A stretch of DNA of 64,000 nt from Kitasatospora sp. SUK 42 (GTDB taxonomy: Bacteria; Actinomycetota; Actinomycetes; Streptomycetales; Streptomycetaceae). Each line of letters starts with the position of its first letter. Position 1 is the stretch's first letter. Position numbers and translations under genes: made by a program. Below are positions 43,439-51,962 of this stretch, piece by piece. A model generated the notes under the pieces. That model did not search any database and was not told where the DNA came from. It saw only the letters and a program-made list of their open reading frames with translations. The stretch lies in NCBI RefSeq assembly GCF_015776785.2, contig NZ_LFMD02000007.1:1249895-1313894 (forward strand), in the 5' to 3' direction.

Positions 43439-44344
43439 GTGCGCGACCATGACCGGCTGCCCGACCACGACCGGCCGGAAGAGCGGTTCGGGCTGATCCG
43501 GCCGCACCTGCGGGCCCTCGCGTACCGGCTGCTGGGTTCGCACGCGGACTCCGAGGACGCCGTGCTGGAGGCCTGGATCAGGCTCGGCCGGATCAATCCG
43601 GAGGAGGTCGACGACCTGCCCGCCTGGCTGACCACGGTGACCGGCCGGGTCTGTCTGAGCCTGCTCCGCGCCCGCGCCGCACGGCCCGGGGGCCCGGTCG
43701 GGGTGCACCTGCCGGACGTGGTCGTCGAGCCCGAGCCGCCCCACGACCGGGAGGGCAGGACGGCGCCGAGCGACCAGGTCGGCCTCGCGCTGCTGGTCGC
43801 GCTGGACGCGCTCGCCCCCGCCGAGCGGGTCGCCTTCGTGCTGCACGACCTGTGCCGGCAGCCCGTCGACCGGATCGCGACCGTCCTCGAACAGCCCACG
43901 GCGGCCACCCGCAAGCTCGTCGAGCAGGGGCGCCGACGGGTACGGGAGGCGCGGGAGGCGGACTCCGAGCCGGGCTTCGCGACCCGCCGCAGGCTGGTGG
44001 AGGCCTTCTTCGCCGCGGCGCGGGACGGCGATCCGGACGGACTGGCGGCCCTGTTGGACCCGGAGGCCGAGCTGCGCGCGGACGGCGGCACCGCCCTCCC
44101 CGCCGCCACCGCCGCCATCCGCGGCGCCCGCGGGGTGGCGGAGCATGCCGCGTCGCTCGGCCGGGGCGGGCCGACGGTCACCGCCGTGCTGGTCAACGGC
44201 GCCCCCGGCGCCCTGGTCAGCCGGTACGGCGTGCCGGTCGCGGTCGCGGGCTTCGCGGTACGGGCCGGGCGGATCACCCGGATCCAGCTCCTGCTGGACC
44301 CCCGGCGGCTCGCCCCGGTCGGCTTCGCCGCCTTCACGGCGTAA
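43439..44344 (+). CDS. ECF41/SigJ-like sigma factor with SnoaL-type C-terminus
   Basis: A 301-residue extracytoplasmic-function sigma factor. Region 2 is LIRPHLRALAYRLLGSHADS, with EDAVLEAWIRLGR. Region 4 contains LDALAPAERVAFVLHDLCRQ and VLEQPTAATRKLVEQGRRRV. The C-terminal ~110 residues (DGDPDGLAALLDPEAELRAD) form the SnoaL/NTF2-like extension characteristic of ECF41, which works without an anti-sigma factor and modulates core binding. I use GTG 43439 because GAGGGG lies upstream and the N-terminus fits; GTG 43406 would add eleven residues. ECF41 genes usually neighbour an oxidoreductase or epimerase; here an aldo/keto reductase follows. Confidence 0.85.
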   Translation: MRDHDRLPDHDRPEERFGLIRPHLRALAYRLLGSHADSEDAVLEAWIRLGRINPEEVDDLPAWLTTVTGRVCLSLLRARAARPGGPVGVHLPDVVVEPEPPHDREGRTAPSDQVGLALLVALDALAPAERVAFVLHDLCRQPVDRIATVLEQPTAATRKLVEQGRRRVREAREADSEPGFATRRRLVEAFFAAARDGDPDGLAALLDPEAELRADGGTALPAATAAIRGARGVAEHAASLGRGGPTVTAVLVNGAPGALVSRYGVPVAVAGFAVRAGRITRIQLLLDPRRLAPVGFAAFTA

Positions 44345-44566
44345 CCGGCCGCAGGAGCGGGTCGCGGCCACCGAGCCGACTCCACGCTGCACGCCGGCCC
44401 GGTGGCCGGCGCCACCGCCGCGGACGTCGTGGACGGCCCGCGCCCGACGGGCGTCGGCGGCGGCATCGCCACCGTCGTCGGCGCCTTCTTCGCCCCGCTC
44501 ACCAGGAAGGACGCACCGGCCGCCGACGAGTCCGAGGCCGCCGAGCGCCCGATCACGGCCGACTGA
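44345..44566 (+). pseudogene. Possible 3' remnant of a membrane-protein gene
   Basis: An open stretch without a convincing start, ending at TGA 44564. The protein would end with one hydrophobic segment (GVGGGIATVVGAFFAPLTRK) and an acidic tail. It could be the 3' end of a lost transporter gene or may be non-coding. A GTG at 44402 could start a 54-residue peptide but has no ribosome-binding site. Confidence 0.3.
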
Positions 44567-44714
44567 CGCCCCGTTGACATCCCATCAGTCCGTCGAAGCC
44601 CACGAAGCCGCCAGGCCACTCCGGCCCCTGGCGGCTCCGCCCGCGGTCGTGCACAGTGCAGGAGGCAACCCAGGACCAGCAGTCAAGCCAGGACCAGCCG
44701 GAGGACAGGACCCC

Positions 44715-45593
44715 GTGACCACCGATTCGACGCCGACCACCCGCCCCGCCGAGGCCGCCGGAACCCTGCGGCTCGGCGGCGACCTGACCGTCAACCGCCT
44801 GGGCTACGGCGCGATGCGCCTCACCGGCCCCGGCATCTGGGGCGAGCCCAGCGACCCCGAGCAGGCCGTACGGGTCCTGCGGCGGGCCGTGGAGCTCGGC
44901 GTGAACTTCATCGACACCGCCGACTCCTACGGCCCCTTCACCTCGGAGACCACGATCCGGCGGGCCCTCCACCCCTACGCCGACGGCCTCGTCATCGCGA
45001 CCAAGGCCGGCCTCACCCGGCCGGGGCCGAACGACTGGCGTCCGCTCGGTCGGCCGGAGTACCTTCGCCAGCAGGCCGAGTTGAGTCTTCGTCACCTCGG
45101 CCTGGAACGGATCGACCTCTTCCAGCTGCACCGGATAGACCCGGCCGTACCGCTGGAGGACCAGGTCGGCGAGCTGAAGCTGCTACAGGAGGAGGGGAAG
45201 ATCCGCCACATCGGGCTGTCCGAGGTGACCGTCGAGGAGATCGAACGGGCCCGCGGCACCGCCGAGATCGTGTCGGTGCAGAACCTCTACAACCTGGCCG
45301 ACCGCACGCACGAGGAGGTGCTGCGCCACTGCGAACAGCAGGGCCTCGCCTTCATCCCCTGGTTCCCGATCGCCACGGGCCGGCTGGCCGCACCCGGCGG
45401 CCCGCTCGCCTCCGTCCAGGTGTCCCGTGCCGCCACCGCCGCCCAGCTCGCGCTGGCCTGGCTGCTGCGGCACTCGCCCGCGCTGCTGCCGATCCCGGGC
45501 ACGTCCTCGGTCGAGCACCTGGAGGAGAACACCGCCGGCGCGCTGATCGCGCTGTCGGACGAGGAGTACGAGGCGATCGGCGCCGCCGCCTGA
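44715..45593 (+). CDS. Aldo/keto reductase
   Basis: A 292-residue NADPH-dependent oxidoreductase of the AKR fold. The start GTG 44715 follows GGAGGACAGGA. The signatures are GYGAMRLTG (residues about 30-38), ELGVNFIDTADSYG containing catalytic Asp and Tyr, ATKAGLTR with catalytic Lys, and LFQLHRID with the active-site His. The C-terminus has LPIPGTSSVEHLEEN, the NADP-binding motif. Given the ECF41 factor upstream it is a candidate target or partner (ECF41 loci carry a linked oxidoreductase), though the usual partner families differ. Substrate is unknown. Confidence 0.9.
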   Translation: MTTDSTPTTRPAEAAGTLRLGGDLTVNRLGYGAMRLTGPGIWGEPSDPEQAVRVLRRAVELGVNFIDTADSYGPFTSETTIRRALHPYADGLVIATKAGLTRPGPNDWRPLGRPEYLRQQAELSLRHLGLERIDLFQLHRIDPAVPLEDQVGELKLLQEEGKIRHIGLSEVTVEEIERARGTAEIVSVQNLYNLADRTHEEVLRHCEQQGLAFIPWFPIATGRLAAPGGPLASVQVSRAATAAQLALAWLLRHSPALLPIPGTSSVEHLEENTAGALIALSDEEYEAIGAAA

Positions 45594-45623
45594 CAGCCGT
45601 CCGATACGAACAAGGAGTTCCCG

Positions 45624-46019
45624 ATGTCAAACCCGAGCCGGCAGCACCGCGTGACGACCGTCCGCAGCACCCAGACGGTCACCGTGGAGATCGACGGCAC
45701 CGTGGTGGCCAAGTCCGAGCGCCCGCTGGTGCTGTTCGAGACCGGCCTGCCGCCGCGCTACTACCTGCCCCCGGAGGACGTGGAGTTGGCCCTCTTCGAG
45801 GCCACCGACACCCACACCACCTGCCCCTTCAAGGGCGAGGCCTCCTACTGGTCGTACGTCGGCGCGGACGGCACCACCGAGGCCCGCACCGACGTCGTCT
45901 GGGGCTACCCGGACCCGCTGGACGCCGTCGCCGAGATCGCCGGCCATCTGAGCTTCTACGACGACGTCGCCACGATCCACGTCGAGGGCGAGCTCCCGGC
46001 CGAGCCCCCGGCCGCCTGA
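45624..46019 (+). CDS. DUF427 domain protein
   Basis: A 131-residue single-domain protein of the DUF427 type (PF04248). Family features are TVTVEIDGTVVAKSERPLVL near the start, PPRYYLPPEDVELAL, and TTCPFKGEASYWS in the middle with Cys, Phe, Lys and Gly kept, ending in the VVWGYPDPLDAV strand. The family has a beta-tent fold with no agreed activity. ATG 45624 follows AAGGAG, 30 bp after the aldo/keto reductase stop, suggesting cotranscription. A terminator hairpin follows. Confidence 0.88.
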   Translation: MSNPSRQHRVTTVRSTQTVTVEIDGTVVAKSERPLVLFETGLPPRYYLPPEDVELALFEATDTHTTCPFKGEASYWSYVGADGTTEARTDVVWGYPDPLDAVAEIAGHLSFYDDVATIHVEGELPAEPPAA

Positions 46020-46030
46020 CCGACCGCGGG

Positions 46031-46061
46031 CGGGTCGCGCCGGGGCTCCCGGCGCGGCCCG
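46031..46061 (+). terminator. Intrinsic terminator after DUF427
   Basis: A 14-bp GC stem (46031-46044 with 46048-46061) with one G-T wobble and a GCT loop, directly after the stop. Confidence 0.75.
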
Positions 46062-46470
46062 ACACCCGGTCCCGCGCCCGGCCCCGCACCCACCCCCTGA
46101 CGCAAACCAACAGGTCAAGGACGGTTCAAGCCCCGGCAAACCCCACCACCCCACTCGGACAAAGCGAAGCCGGGTCACAGAACTTGACGGATGGTCGATA
46201 ATTTGACACCGCGCCCATCGCCACCCCTTGAAGATCCGTTCGTGCACCCGTAAGCTCTCCACTCGGTCGACACCGAGGGGGGAGTCGTCGACGCGCATCG
46301 GGGGGCCGAGGCCGGTGCCGAGCAGGCTTCTTCGGGTGCCGGACCGCCCGCCGGGGGCTGCCCGCACCGGAATTCACCAGTGGGTGGAATCCACCCGCCC
46401 GGCCCCTTTCTCCACCCTCCTCCCGGAATTGCCCTGCCGGTCAACCAGCCAACCGCACGGAGGGGAAAGC
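46062..46470 (+). other. Long leader/promoter region of the hydrolase operon
   Basis: A 409-bp gene-free region. It contains TTGACG (46184-46189), GATAAT (46197-46202) and TTGACA (46203-46208), the last being a plausible -35 with TTGAAG about 19 bp later. This AT-richer 46120-46240 stretch stands out from its surroundings and probably holds the promoter, leaving a leader of about 230 nt. Confidence 0.5.
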
Positions 46471-48855
46471 ATGGCGGACGAGAAGGTGCTCGCTGCCCAG
46501 AAATGGGTCAACGCCACGTACGCGAACACACCGGGATACACCCGCTGTCCGGAGGACGGCCGTACCGGCTGGTCCACGATGTTCTCGCTGACCATGGGGC
46601 TCCAGGCCGAGTTGGGCATCAGTCCCGTGGTCGCGAGCTTCGGCGACGGCACCCTGGCCAAACTCACCGCCCGGGGTGACATCGGCTCGAACGAGCCGAA
46701 CGTGAACATTCGGAAGATCATCCAGCACGCCCTCTTCTGCAAGGGCTACTGGGGCGGCGACGGAAACGGCACGTACGACGCGCTCATGGGGCAGTCGGTG
46801 GCCAAGCTCAAGATCAACGCGGGGCTCGACGGCACCAACGCCATGGTGCAGCCCAAGGTCTTCAAGGCGCTGCTGACGATGGACGCCTACGTCGTCCTGG
46901 CGGGCGGCTCGGAGAAGGTGCGGGACATCCAGCGCTGGCTGAACGGCCGCTACTTCAACCGCTCCACCTTCTTCGTCGGACCGTGCGACGGCCTCTACTC
47001 GCGCGACGTCCAGAAGTCCCTGATGAAGGCCATCCAGTACGAACTCGGGATCCCCGACAGCCAGGTGACCGGGAACCTCGGGCCGGCCACCCAGTCCGGC
47101 CTGCGGAGCCACACGGTGAAGCAGGGCGACTCGGGCATCTTCGTCCAACTGTTCTCCGCCGCCTGCGTGTTCAACGAACCGGTGATATCCACGTCGGGGT
47201 CCTCCTTCGTCACCTCGTTCAAGGACTCCTTCGACGACAAGCTGACGACCTTCGTCAGGGCCTTCCAGGAGTTCTCGGTCCTGAACTCCACCGGGGTCGG
47301 CGACTACGCGACCTGGACGCAGCTCCTCGTCTCGACCGGGGACCCGGACCGCCCGGTCCAGGCCTGCGACACCCGCTTCACGATCACCGCTTCCCGGGCC
47401 AAGTCGCTCTACGCGTCGGGCTACCGCTACGTGGGGCGCTACCTCTTCGACCCGCCGGGCAGCACCCTGGACAAGGCGATCAAGCCCGGCGAGCTCCAGG
47501 ACATCTTCCAGGCGGGCCTGCGGGTCTTCCCCATCTACCAGGACAACGCGCGCAAGCTGGGCGACTTCGGCTACTCGCAGGGCTACCAGCACGGGCGCGC
47601 CGCCCACGAGTACGCCGCGGGCTACGGCTTCAACCGGGGCACGGTCATCTACTTCGCGGTGGACTACGACGCCACCGGCGAGGAGATCACCTCCAACATC
47701 ATCCCGTACTTCAACGGGGTCTACGCCGGCCTCGCGAGCATGGGCAAGCGCTACGTCCACGGCGTGTACGGATCGCGCAACGTCTGCACCCAGGTCACCA
47801 AGGCGACGTACGCCCGGTACTCGTTCGTCTCCGGCATGTCCTGGGGGTTCTCGGGCAACCTGGGCTTCCCGCTGCCGCAGAACTGGGCGTTCAACCAGAT
47901 CAAGGAGTTCAAGTACTCCGCCGGCACGGACACCTTCGACCTGGACAACGACGCCTACCGGCAGGAGTCGGACCCGGCGCAGAACAGCGTCAACCAGGGC
48001 GGCGACCCCGCGGGCGACTTCATCACCTACATCCAGCAGCTGTACGGCCTCGCCGTCCAGTACGGCAAGGGCGACCCCAACCGCCTCGTCATGGAGTACG
48101 TCCGGCACCGCTCCTACGGCGACGTCACCTGGTGGGCCCTCATCGGCGACCCGGACCAGGACTTCATCAAGTACGCCAACGACCGCGGGATGACGGTCCG
48201 GGGAAGCTTCAAGGACCCCTTCAGCGGGCAGGACATCGGCGCCGAGCACATGCTGGCCACCGCCAACGCCCACTACCTGAAGCCGCAGCAGGCCTCCGAC
48301 ATCAAGACGACCGGTGCGGGCGACGTCGGCGGCTGGGGCGGGGACATCATCACGTTCTACGGCGAGTGGCGCCGGGACTCGGAGACGACCTCCTCGGGCT
48401 ACACCTACTGCATGAACCGGCTCGCCAAGATCGGCGTCTCCTCCACGTTCAGCTACACCGACCTGATCGAGGACGCGGACGGCTACCTCATCGCCGAACG
48501 CTGCCGGAGCACCGACATCGTGACGGCGGTGCGGGACCACTACACCGGCACCGGCGGCCTCACCCGCTTCACGGACTACTACCAGCGGCGCTTCGGCGGT
48601 TCCGTCGACACCGCCCTCGACATCGCCTGGAACATGCTGACGATGCAGTCGGACCCGGTCATCGCCGCCGGACGGCAGTTCCTCATCGACCGGATCGCCG
48701 GGGTGTTCACCCTGATGCCCAGCAACCTCCCGGACTTCAAGCTCAACGAGTTCTGCAAGGGCTTCGCCGAGACGCTCCGGGCCACCGCGGCACTCGAAGG
48801 CAAGCAGCAGTCCGCCCTCCGCGCGGCCCAGAGGATGAACCTGGCGGCTCGGTGA
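46471..48855 (+). CDS. DUF1906 (Rv2525c-like) glycoside-hydrolase-domain protein
   Basis: A 794-residue protein. Residues about 1-290 appear to be two or three peptidoglycan-binding-like helical modules (RDIQRWLNGRYFNRSTFFVG; VRAFQEFSVLNSTGVGDYAT). The DUF1906 hydrolase-like barrel runs from about 300 to 510 (ASGYRYVGRYLF, VFPIYQDNARKLG, VIYFAVDYDAT, VHGVYGSRNV), where the acidic DYD and conserved Asp/Glu are candidate catalytic residues. A C-terminal ~280-residue region (WWALIGDPDQDFIKYANDRG) is unassigned. No signal peptide is seen; the ATG 46471 follows GGAGGGGAAAGC. It is probably a cell-wall-acting enzyme released by lysis or a non-classical route. Confidence 0.8.
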   Translation: MADEKVLAAQKWVNATYANTPGYTRCPEDGRTGWSTMFSLTMGLQAELGISPVVASFGDGTLAKLTARGDIGSNEPNVNIRKIIQHALFCKGYWGGDGNGTYDALMGQSVAKLKINAGLDGTNAMVQPKVFKALLTMDAYVVLAGGSEKVRDIQRWLNGRYFNRSTFFVGPCDGLYSRDVQKSLMKAIQYELGIPDSQVTGNLGPATQSGLRSHTVKQGDSGIFVQLFSAACVFNEPVISTSGSSFVTSFKDSFDDKLTTFVRAFQEFSVLNSTGVGDYATWTQLLVSTGDPDRPVQACDTRFTITASRAKSLYASGYRYVGRYLFDPPGSTLDKAIKPGELQDIFQAGLRVFPIYQDNARKLGDFGYSQGYQHGRAAHEYAAGYGFNRGTVIYFAVDYDATGEEITSNIIPYFNGVYAGLASMGKRYVHGVYGSRNVCTQVTKATYARYSFVSGMSWGFSGNLGFPLPQNWAFNQIKEFKYSAGTDTFDLDNDAYRQESDPAQNSVNQGGDPAGDFITYIQQLYGLAVQYGKGDPNRLVMEYVRHRSYGDVTWWALIGDPDQDFIKYANDRGMTVRGSFKDPFSGQDIGAEHMLATANAHYLKPQQASDIKTTGAGDVGGWGGDIITFYGEWRRDSETTSSGYTYCMNRLAKIGVSSTFSYTDLIEDADGYLIAERCRSTDIVTAVRDHYTGTGGLTRFTDYYQRRFGGSVDTALDIAWNMLTMQSDPVIAAGRQFLIDRIAGVFTLMPSNLPDFKLNEFCKGFAETLRATAALEGKQQSALRAAQRMNLAAR

Positions 48856-49199
48856 CGCGCCCGGCCACCCCGAAGCGCTGGCTGCTCGGCGGGATCCTCT
48901 GCGTGCTGGCGGCGGGGGCCCTCTTCGTCCGGGGCGCCCTGTCCGGCTTCGCCCGGGCCGGAAAGCTCTGCGCGATCGAGGCCGGCCGGGGCCCGAGCGA
49001 CCTCCCGGACGAGGTCCGGCAGAGGCTGATCCCGCTCTCCCACACGTGCCAGTGGCGCGACGGCACCTCCGTCGACCTCGTCCCGGGGTGGCTGAACCCC
49101 GCGCTCGCGGCCTGCCTGCTGGCGGCGGTCGTGTGCGCCCTCATGCTCGTTCGCTCCATCCGCAACCCGATCCGCAACCCGCACGAGGAGTCCGCATGA
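48852..49199 (+). CDS. Small two-helix membrane protein coupled to the hydrolase
   Basis: A 115-residue membrane protein whose GTG overlaps the hydrolase stop (GTGA) and whose TGA overlaps the next ATG (ATGA). Two transmembrane helices are visible (LLGGILCVLAAGALFVRGAL near residue 10; LNPALAACLLAAVVCALMLV near 80) around a ~50-residue extracytoplasmic loop with two Cys (KLCAIEAG and HTCQWRDG) that could form a disulfide. The C-terminus is basic. Between a lytic enzyme and a peptidase-like protein it could serve as a holin-like or docking partner, but that is inference; it has no clear family. Confidence 0.7.
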   Translation: MTRPATPKRWLLGGILCVLAAGALFVRGALSGFARAGKLCAIEAGRGPSDLPDEVRQRLIPLSHTCQWRDGTSVDLVPGWLNPALAACLLAAVVCALMLVRSIRNPIRNPHEESA

Positions 49200-49909
49200 T
49201 CGACCGGAGCGTTTCCACACCTCCGCCCTCACCGTCGCGGCCGAGCCGCCGCCAGCTGCTGACCACCGGTCTCGGCATCGCCGGCGGCACGGCGATCTGG
49301 GCCACCGGGCTGTCGGGCACCGCCTCGGCGGCCCCCGCGGCCGAGCCCGCCGCCGCGCCGCGGTCGGCGGCCGGAACGACGGGCAACGGCTGGCCGGTGA
49401 TCGACCAGGCCGCGACCCAGCACCTTGAGGGCGCCTACGGCGTCGAGTTCGCCGTCCGGGACGGTGACGCCGCCACCCTGCTGACCCACCTGGCCCGCCG
49501 GTACCACTACGAGATCCGCACGCTCGCCGCCGGCGACGTCACCGGCCACACCGCCGAACTCACGACCGCCGCGCCCTACGAGAGCAACTACCGCTCGGGT
49601 ACGGCGATCGCGATCCTCCCCCGGCTCTACCCGGCCGGCGCCTCGGGCGGGTTCTTCTCGAACGAGCTGACCGTGATCCGGGACATCCTCGCCGACCTGG
49701 AGGGCACCGTGAAGTGGGGCGGCGACGAGGCGCTGCCCAAGGAGTCGCACTTCCAGATCGACCTGCCGCCGAACGACCCCCGGGTCCGGAAGGTCGCCGC
49801 GAAGATCCGGCAGTGGAACGACAGCCCCGGCAAGGGTGCCGGCGCCTCCGATCCGCTGGCCCCCGGCCGGCTCCAGGCGGCCCGGGCCCTGACCCCGCAG
49901 GGCCGTTGA
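49196..49909 (+). CDS. Tat-exported M15-like protein with lost zinc ligands
   Basis: A 237-residue exported protein. It has a Tat-type signal (SRRQLLTTGLGIAGGTAIWA ending ASAAPAA). The later part matches the VanY/M15_4 D-Ala-D-Ala carboxypeptidase pattern, NYRSGTAIAI then GTVKWGGDE and ESHFQIDLPP. In active enzymes the first segment reads SNHxSGTAID with His and Asp as zinc ligands; here they are Tyr and Ala, while the later E-x-H is kept. It is therefore likely not a working peptidase but a wall-binding or regulatory relative. The start ATG 49196 overlaps the previous stop by four bases. Confidence 0.78.
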   Translation: MIDRSVSTPPPSPSRPSRRQLLTTGLGIAGGTAIWATGLSGTASAAPAAEPAAAPRSAAGTTGNGWPVIDQAATQHLEGAYGVEFAVRDGDAATLLTHLARRYHYEIRTLAAGDVTGHTAELTTAAPYESNYRSGTAIAILPRLYPAGASGGFFSNELTVIRDILADLEGTVKWGGDEALPKESHFQIDLPPNDPRVRKVAAKIRQWNDSPGKGAGASDPLAPGRLQAARALTPQGR

Positions 49910-49960
49910 CGGATGCGCGCACCCACCACCGGTGACATCGGTCCGGCCTAGAACGAGTCA

Positions 49961-49987
49961 TGGCGCCCGGGCAGTGCCCGGGCGCCA
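49961..49987 (+). terminator. Intrinsic terminator after the M15-like gene
   Basis: A perfect 12-bp stem TGGCGCCCGGGC with its complement, AGT loop (49961-49987). Confidence 0.85.
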
Positions 49988-50053
49988 CACGGGGTTCAGG
50001 CGCCGTCGGGCTGCGGGGCGGCCGGGCCGACGAGCCCCTCGGCAGGCTCCTCC

Positions 50054-50086
50054 TTGCGAATATATTTGCATACGCGCTATATAAGC
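50054..50086 (+). promoter_or_regulatory. AT-rich promoter and operator of a MarR gene
   Basis: TTGCGA (50054-50059), an 18-bp spacer and TATATA (50078-50083) make a good promoter, followed by a 100-base leader to the MarR ATG. An imperfect inverted repeat is formed by GCGAATATA (50056-50064) and TATATAAGC (50078-50086), a likely autoregulatory site. Confidence 0.65.
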
Positions 50087-50183
50087 TCTGGCCGATATTT
50101 GGGGCCAGGGCTTATCCTTGTCCCTGACGCATCCGACCCCGAAGCACCCCGACCCCGTCGCACCTGGAAGGAGACCCGGGCTC

Positions 50184-50657
50184 ATGACCGCCACTGACCC
50201 CGCGCTGACCGCCCTCGCCAACGGGTGGGCCGCCCTCTACCTCCTGTACGGCAGGATCGAGACGCACATCGAGCGGGCCCTGCAGTCCAAGCACGACCTG
50301 AGCGTGCGGGAGTACTCGCTGCTCGACGTGCTCAGCCGCCAGCACGACGACGAGGGCGGGCACCTCCAGATGAAGCAGGTCGCCGACGCGGTCGTCCTCA
50401 GCCAGAGCGCCACCACCCGCCTGGTCACCCGGCTGGAGGACCGCGGCCTGCTCTCCCGCTACCTGTGCCCCACCGACCGCCGGGGCATCTACACCAACGT
50501 CTCCGAGGAGGGCCTGAAGCTCCTGGAGGAGGCCCGGCCGACCAACGACGCCGCCCTGCGGGAGGCCCTCGACGAGGCCGCCAGGAACCCCGAGCTGGCC
50601 CCCCTGGTCAAGGCGGTGGAAGAGGTCAACCTCCCGCTGGCGCTCCCCCGGGTCTGA
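50184..50657 (+). CDS. MarR-family regulator
   Basis: A 157-residue winged-helix regulator. The dimerisation helices (WAALYLLYGRIETHIERALQ) precede the recognition core LSVREYSLLDVLSRQHDDEG, then AVVLSQSATTRLVTRLEDRG and the wing YLCPTDRRGIYTNVSEEG with the conserved Asp-Arg pair. ATG 50184 is the start that fits the family N-terminus, although the GGAAGGAG lies 13 bases away. It converges on the flavin monooxygenase gene. The upstream AT-rich palindrome suggests autoregulation. No partner gene is obvious; ligand unknown. Confidence 0.88.
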   Translation: MTATDPALTALANGWAALYLLYGRIETHIERALQSKHDLSVREYSLLDVLSRQHDDEGGHLQMKQVADAVVLSQSATTRLVTRLEDRGLLSRYLCPTDRRGIYTNVSEEGLKLLEEARPTNDAALREALDEAARNPELAPLVKAVEEVNLPLALPRV

Positions 50658-50712
50658 TCACTCCCTCACCACCCGCGATCACCACCGATCACCACCGATC
50701 GCACCCGGCGGT

Positions 50713-51783
50713 TCAGCCGGCGCTCGCGAGCAGCCCCTCAAAGAGCGCCCACGGCCGCCGGGCACCCTCCCGGTCCTGCCCGCCTCGGGCCTGGTAGTCG
50801 GCGAGCCACCGGCGCACCTCCCCGCCCGAGGCCTCCCACGACCTGCCGAGGCCGACGGCGTCCTCCAGCGCGTGGTGCAGGCCCTGCGCCTCCGGCGGAC
50901 GGGCCGGCTCGGCGGTGCCGCCCACCAGCGCGACCCGGCCACGCACCCGGACCGGGCCGGCCGTCCGGTCGGGCAGTGTCCGCGCCCGCCAGTGCCGGCC
51001 CGTCGTCAGGATGTCGCGAGCGGCGCACCCGAGGTCCGGGAGGGCCGCGAGCACCTGCTCCAGGTCCACCCGGGCGTCGTCGAGGTCCGCGCCGCCGTGG
51101 TGGTGGCGGGTGGCGGAGAGGCCCAGGTACCCGGCGCCGGGCAGCGGGTAGTGCGACACGTGCCAGCCCGCGCCGACCCACCAGGTGGCCGCGCCGTCCT
51201 GCCACCGGGCATCCACCAGCTCCATCGGGACGACGGTGCGGTAGACCGCGAGCCGATCCCCAGGGGCGCCACCGGACCAGCCCGCGTCATCGCGGACGAC
51301 TGCGCGGGCGCCGCCCGCGAGGATCAGGGCGTCCCCGGTGACGCCGCGCCCGTCGGCGAGTTCGGCCACCACCGATCCGCCGTGCCCCGTGTAGCCGACC
51401 ACCCGGCTGTCCGGACACAGCCGGACGGCGTCCAGCTCCCAGCAGGCCTCCAGCAGCGGCTCGTACACGTCCAGCCGGTGCGCCGTCGCGTGCACCGCGC
51501 GGGCCTCCCCGGGCCGGACGGGCAGCGGCACCGTGATGACCGGCTCCCCGGTGGAGCCGTCCATGACGCGGCACTCCTCGATCGTCAGCGACCGCTCGCG
51601 CACGGCGTCGCCGACCCCGAGCCGGTCCAGGAGCCGGAAGGAGTGCGGCGCCAGCCTGACCCCGGCACCGCTGCCGGTGAAGACCGGCCGCTCCTCCAGG
51701 ACGAGGACGTGATGTCCCTTCCGACCCAGCGCGACCGCCGTGGCCAGACCACTGACACCACCGCCGGCAACCAGAATCCGCAT
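50713..51783 (-). CDS. FAD-dependent monooxygenase lacking the usual GD motif
   Basis: A 356-residue flavoprotein of the PHBH-type class. The N-terminal dinucleotide fold begins MRILVAGGGVSGLATAVALG (GxGxxG) with VLVLEERP. The second FAD motif, normally a GD-containing VGDAAH block, here reads VALVGGTAEPARPPEAQGLH, so the conserved Asp is replaced by Gly. The mid part carries GYLGLSATRHHHGGADLDDA. It is likely a member of the family whose catalysis or FAD binding differs, or a degenerate copy. Start ATG 51783. Its upstream neighbour is the IS701-like gene. Confidence 0.8.
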   Translation of the reverse strand: MRILVAGGGVSGLATAVALGRKGHHVLVLEERPVFTGSGAGVRLAPHSFRLLDRLGVGDAVRERSLTIEECRVMDGSTGEPVITVPLPVRPGEARAVHATAHRLDVYEPLLEACWELDAVRLCPDSRVVGYTGHGGSVVAELADGRGVTGDALILAGGARAVVRDDAGWSGGAPGDRLAVYRTVVPMELVDARWQDGAATWWVGAGWHVSHYPLPGAGYLGLSATRHHHGGADLDDARVDLEQVLAALPDLGCAARDILTTGRHWRARTLPDRTAGPVRVRGRVALVGGTAEPARPPEAQGLHHALEDAVGLGRSWEASGGEVRRWLADYQARGGQDREGARRPWALFEGLLASAG

Positions 51784-51914
51784 GCCCCGATGATGGTCGG
51801 CCGGGGGCGGCGCGGGCGATGCGGCCCAGGCCCCTGTGTCAGAACTTCCGGGCGACCTGACACAAACCGAGGAAGGATGTTTGAGCACCGCGATGTCCGG
51901 TTCACGGCATGGGC

Positions 51915-51957
51915 GGCGAGCACCCCCGGCGAGCACCCCCGGCGAGCACCCCCGGCG
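51915..51957. repeat. 13-bp minisatellite next to an IS701-like gene
   Basis: Three perfect copies of GGCGAGCACCCCC (from 51915) plus a partial fourth, ending a few bases before the stop codon of the IS701-like gene. Confidence 0.9.
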
Positions 51958-51962
51958 AACGC

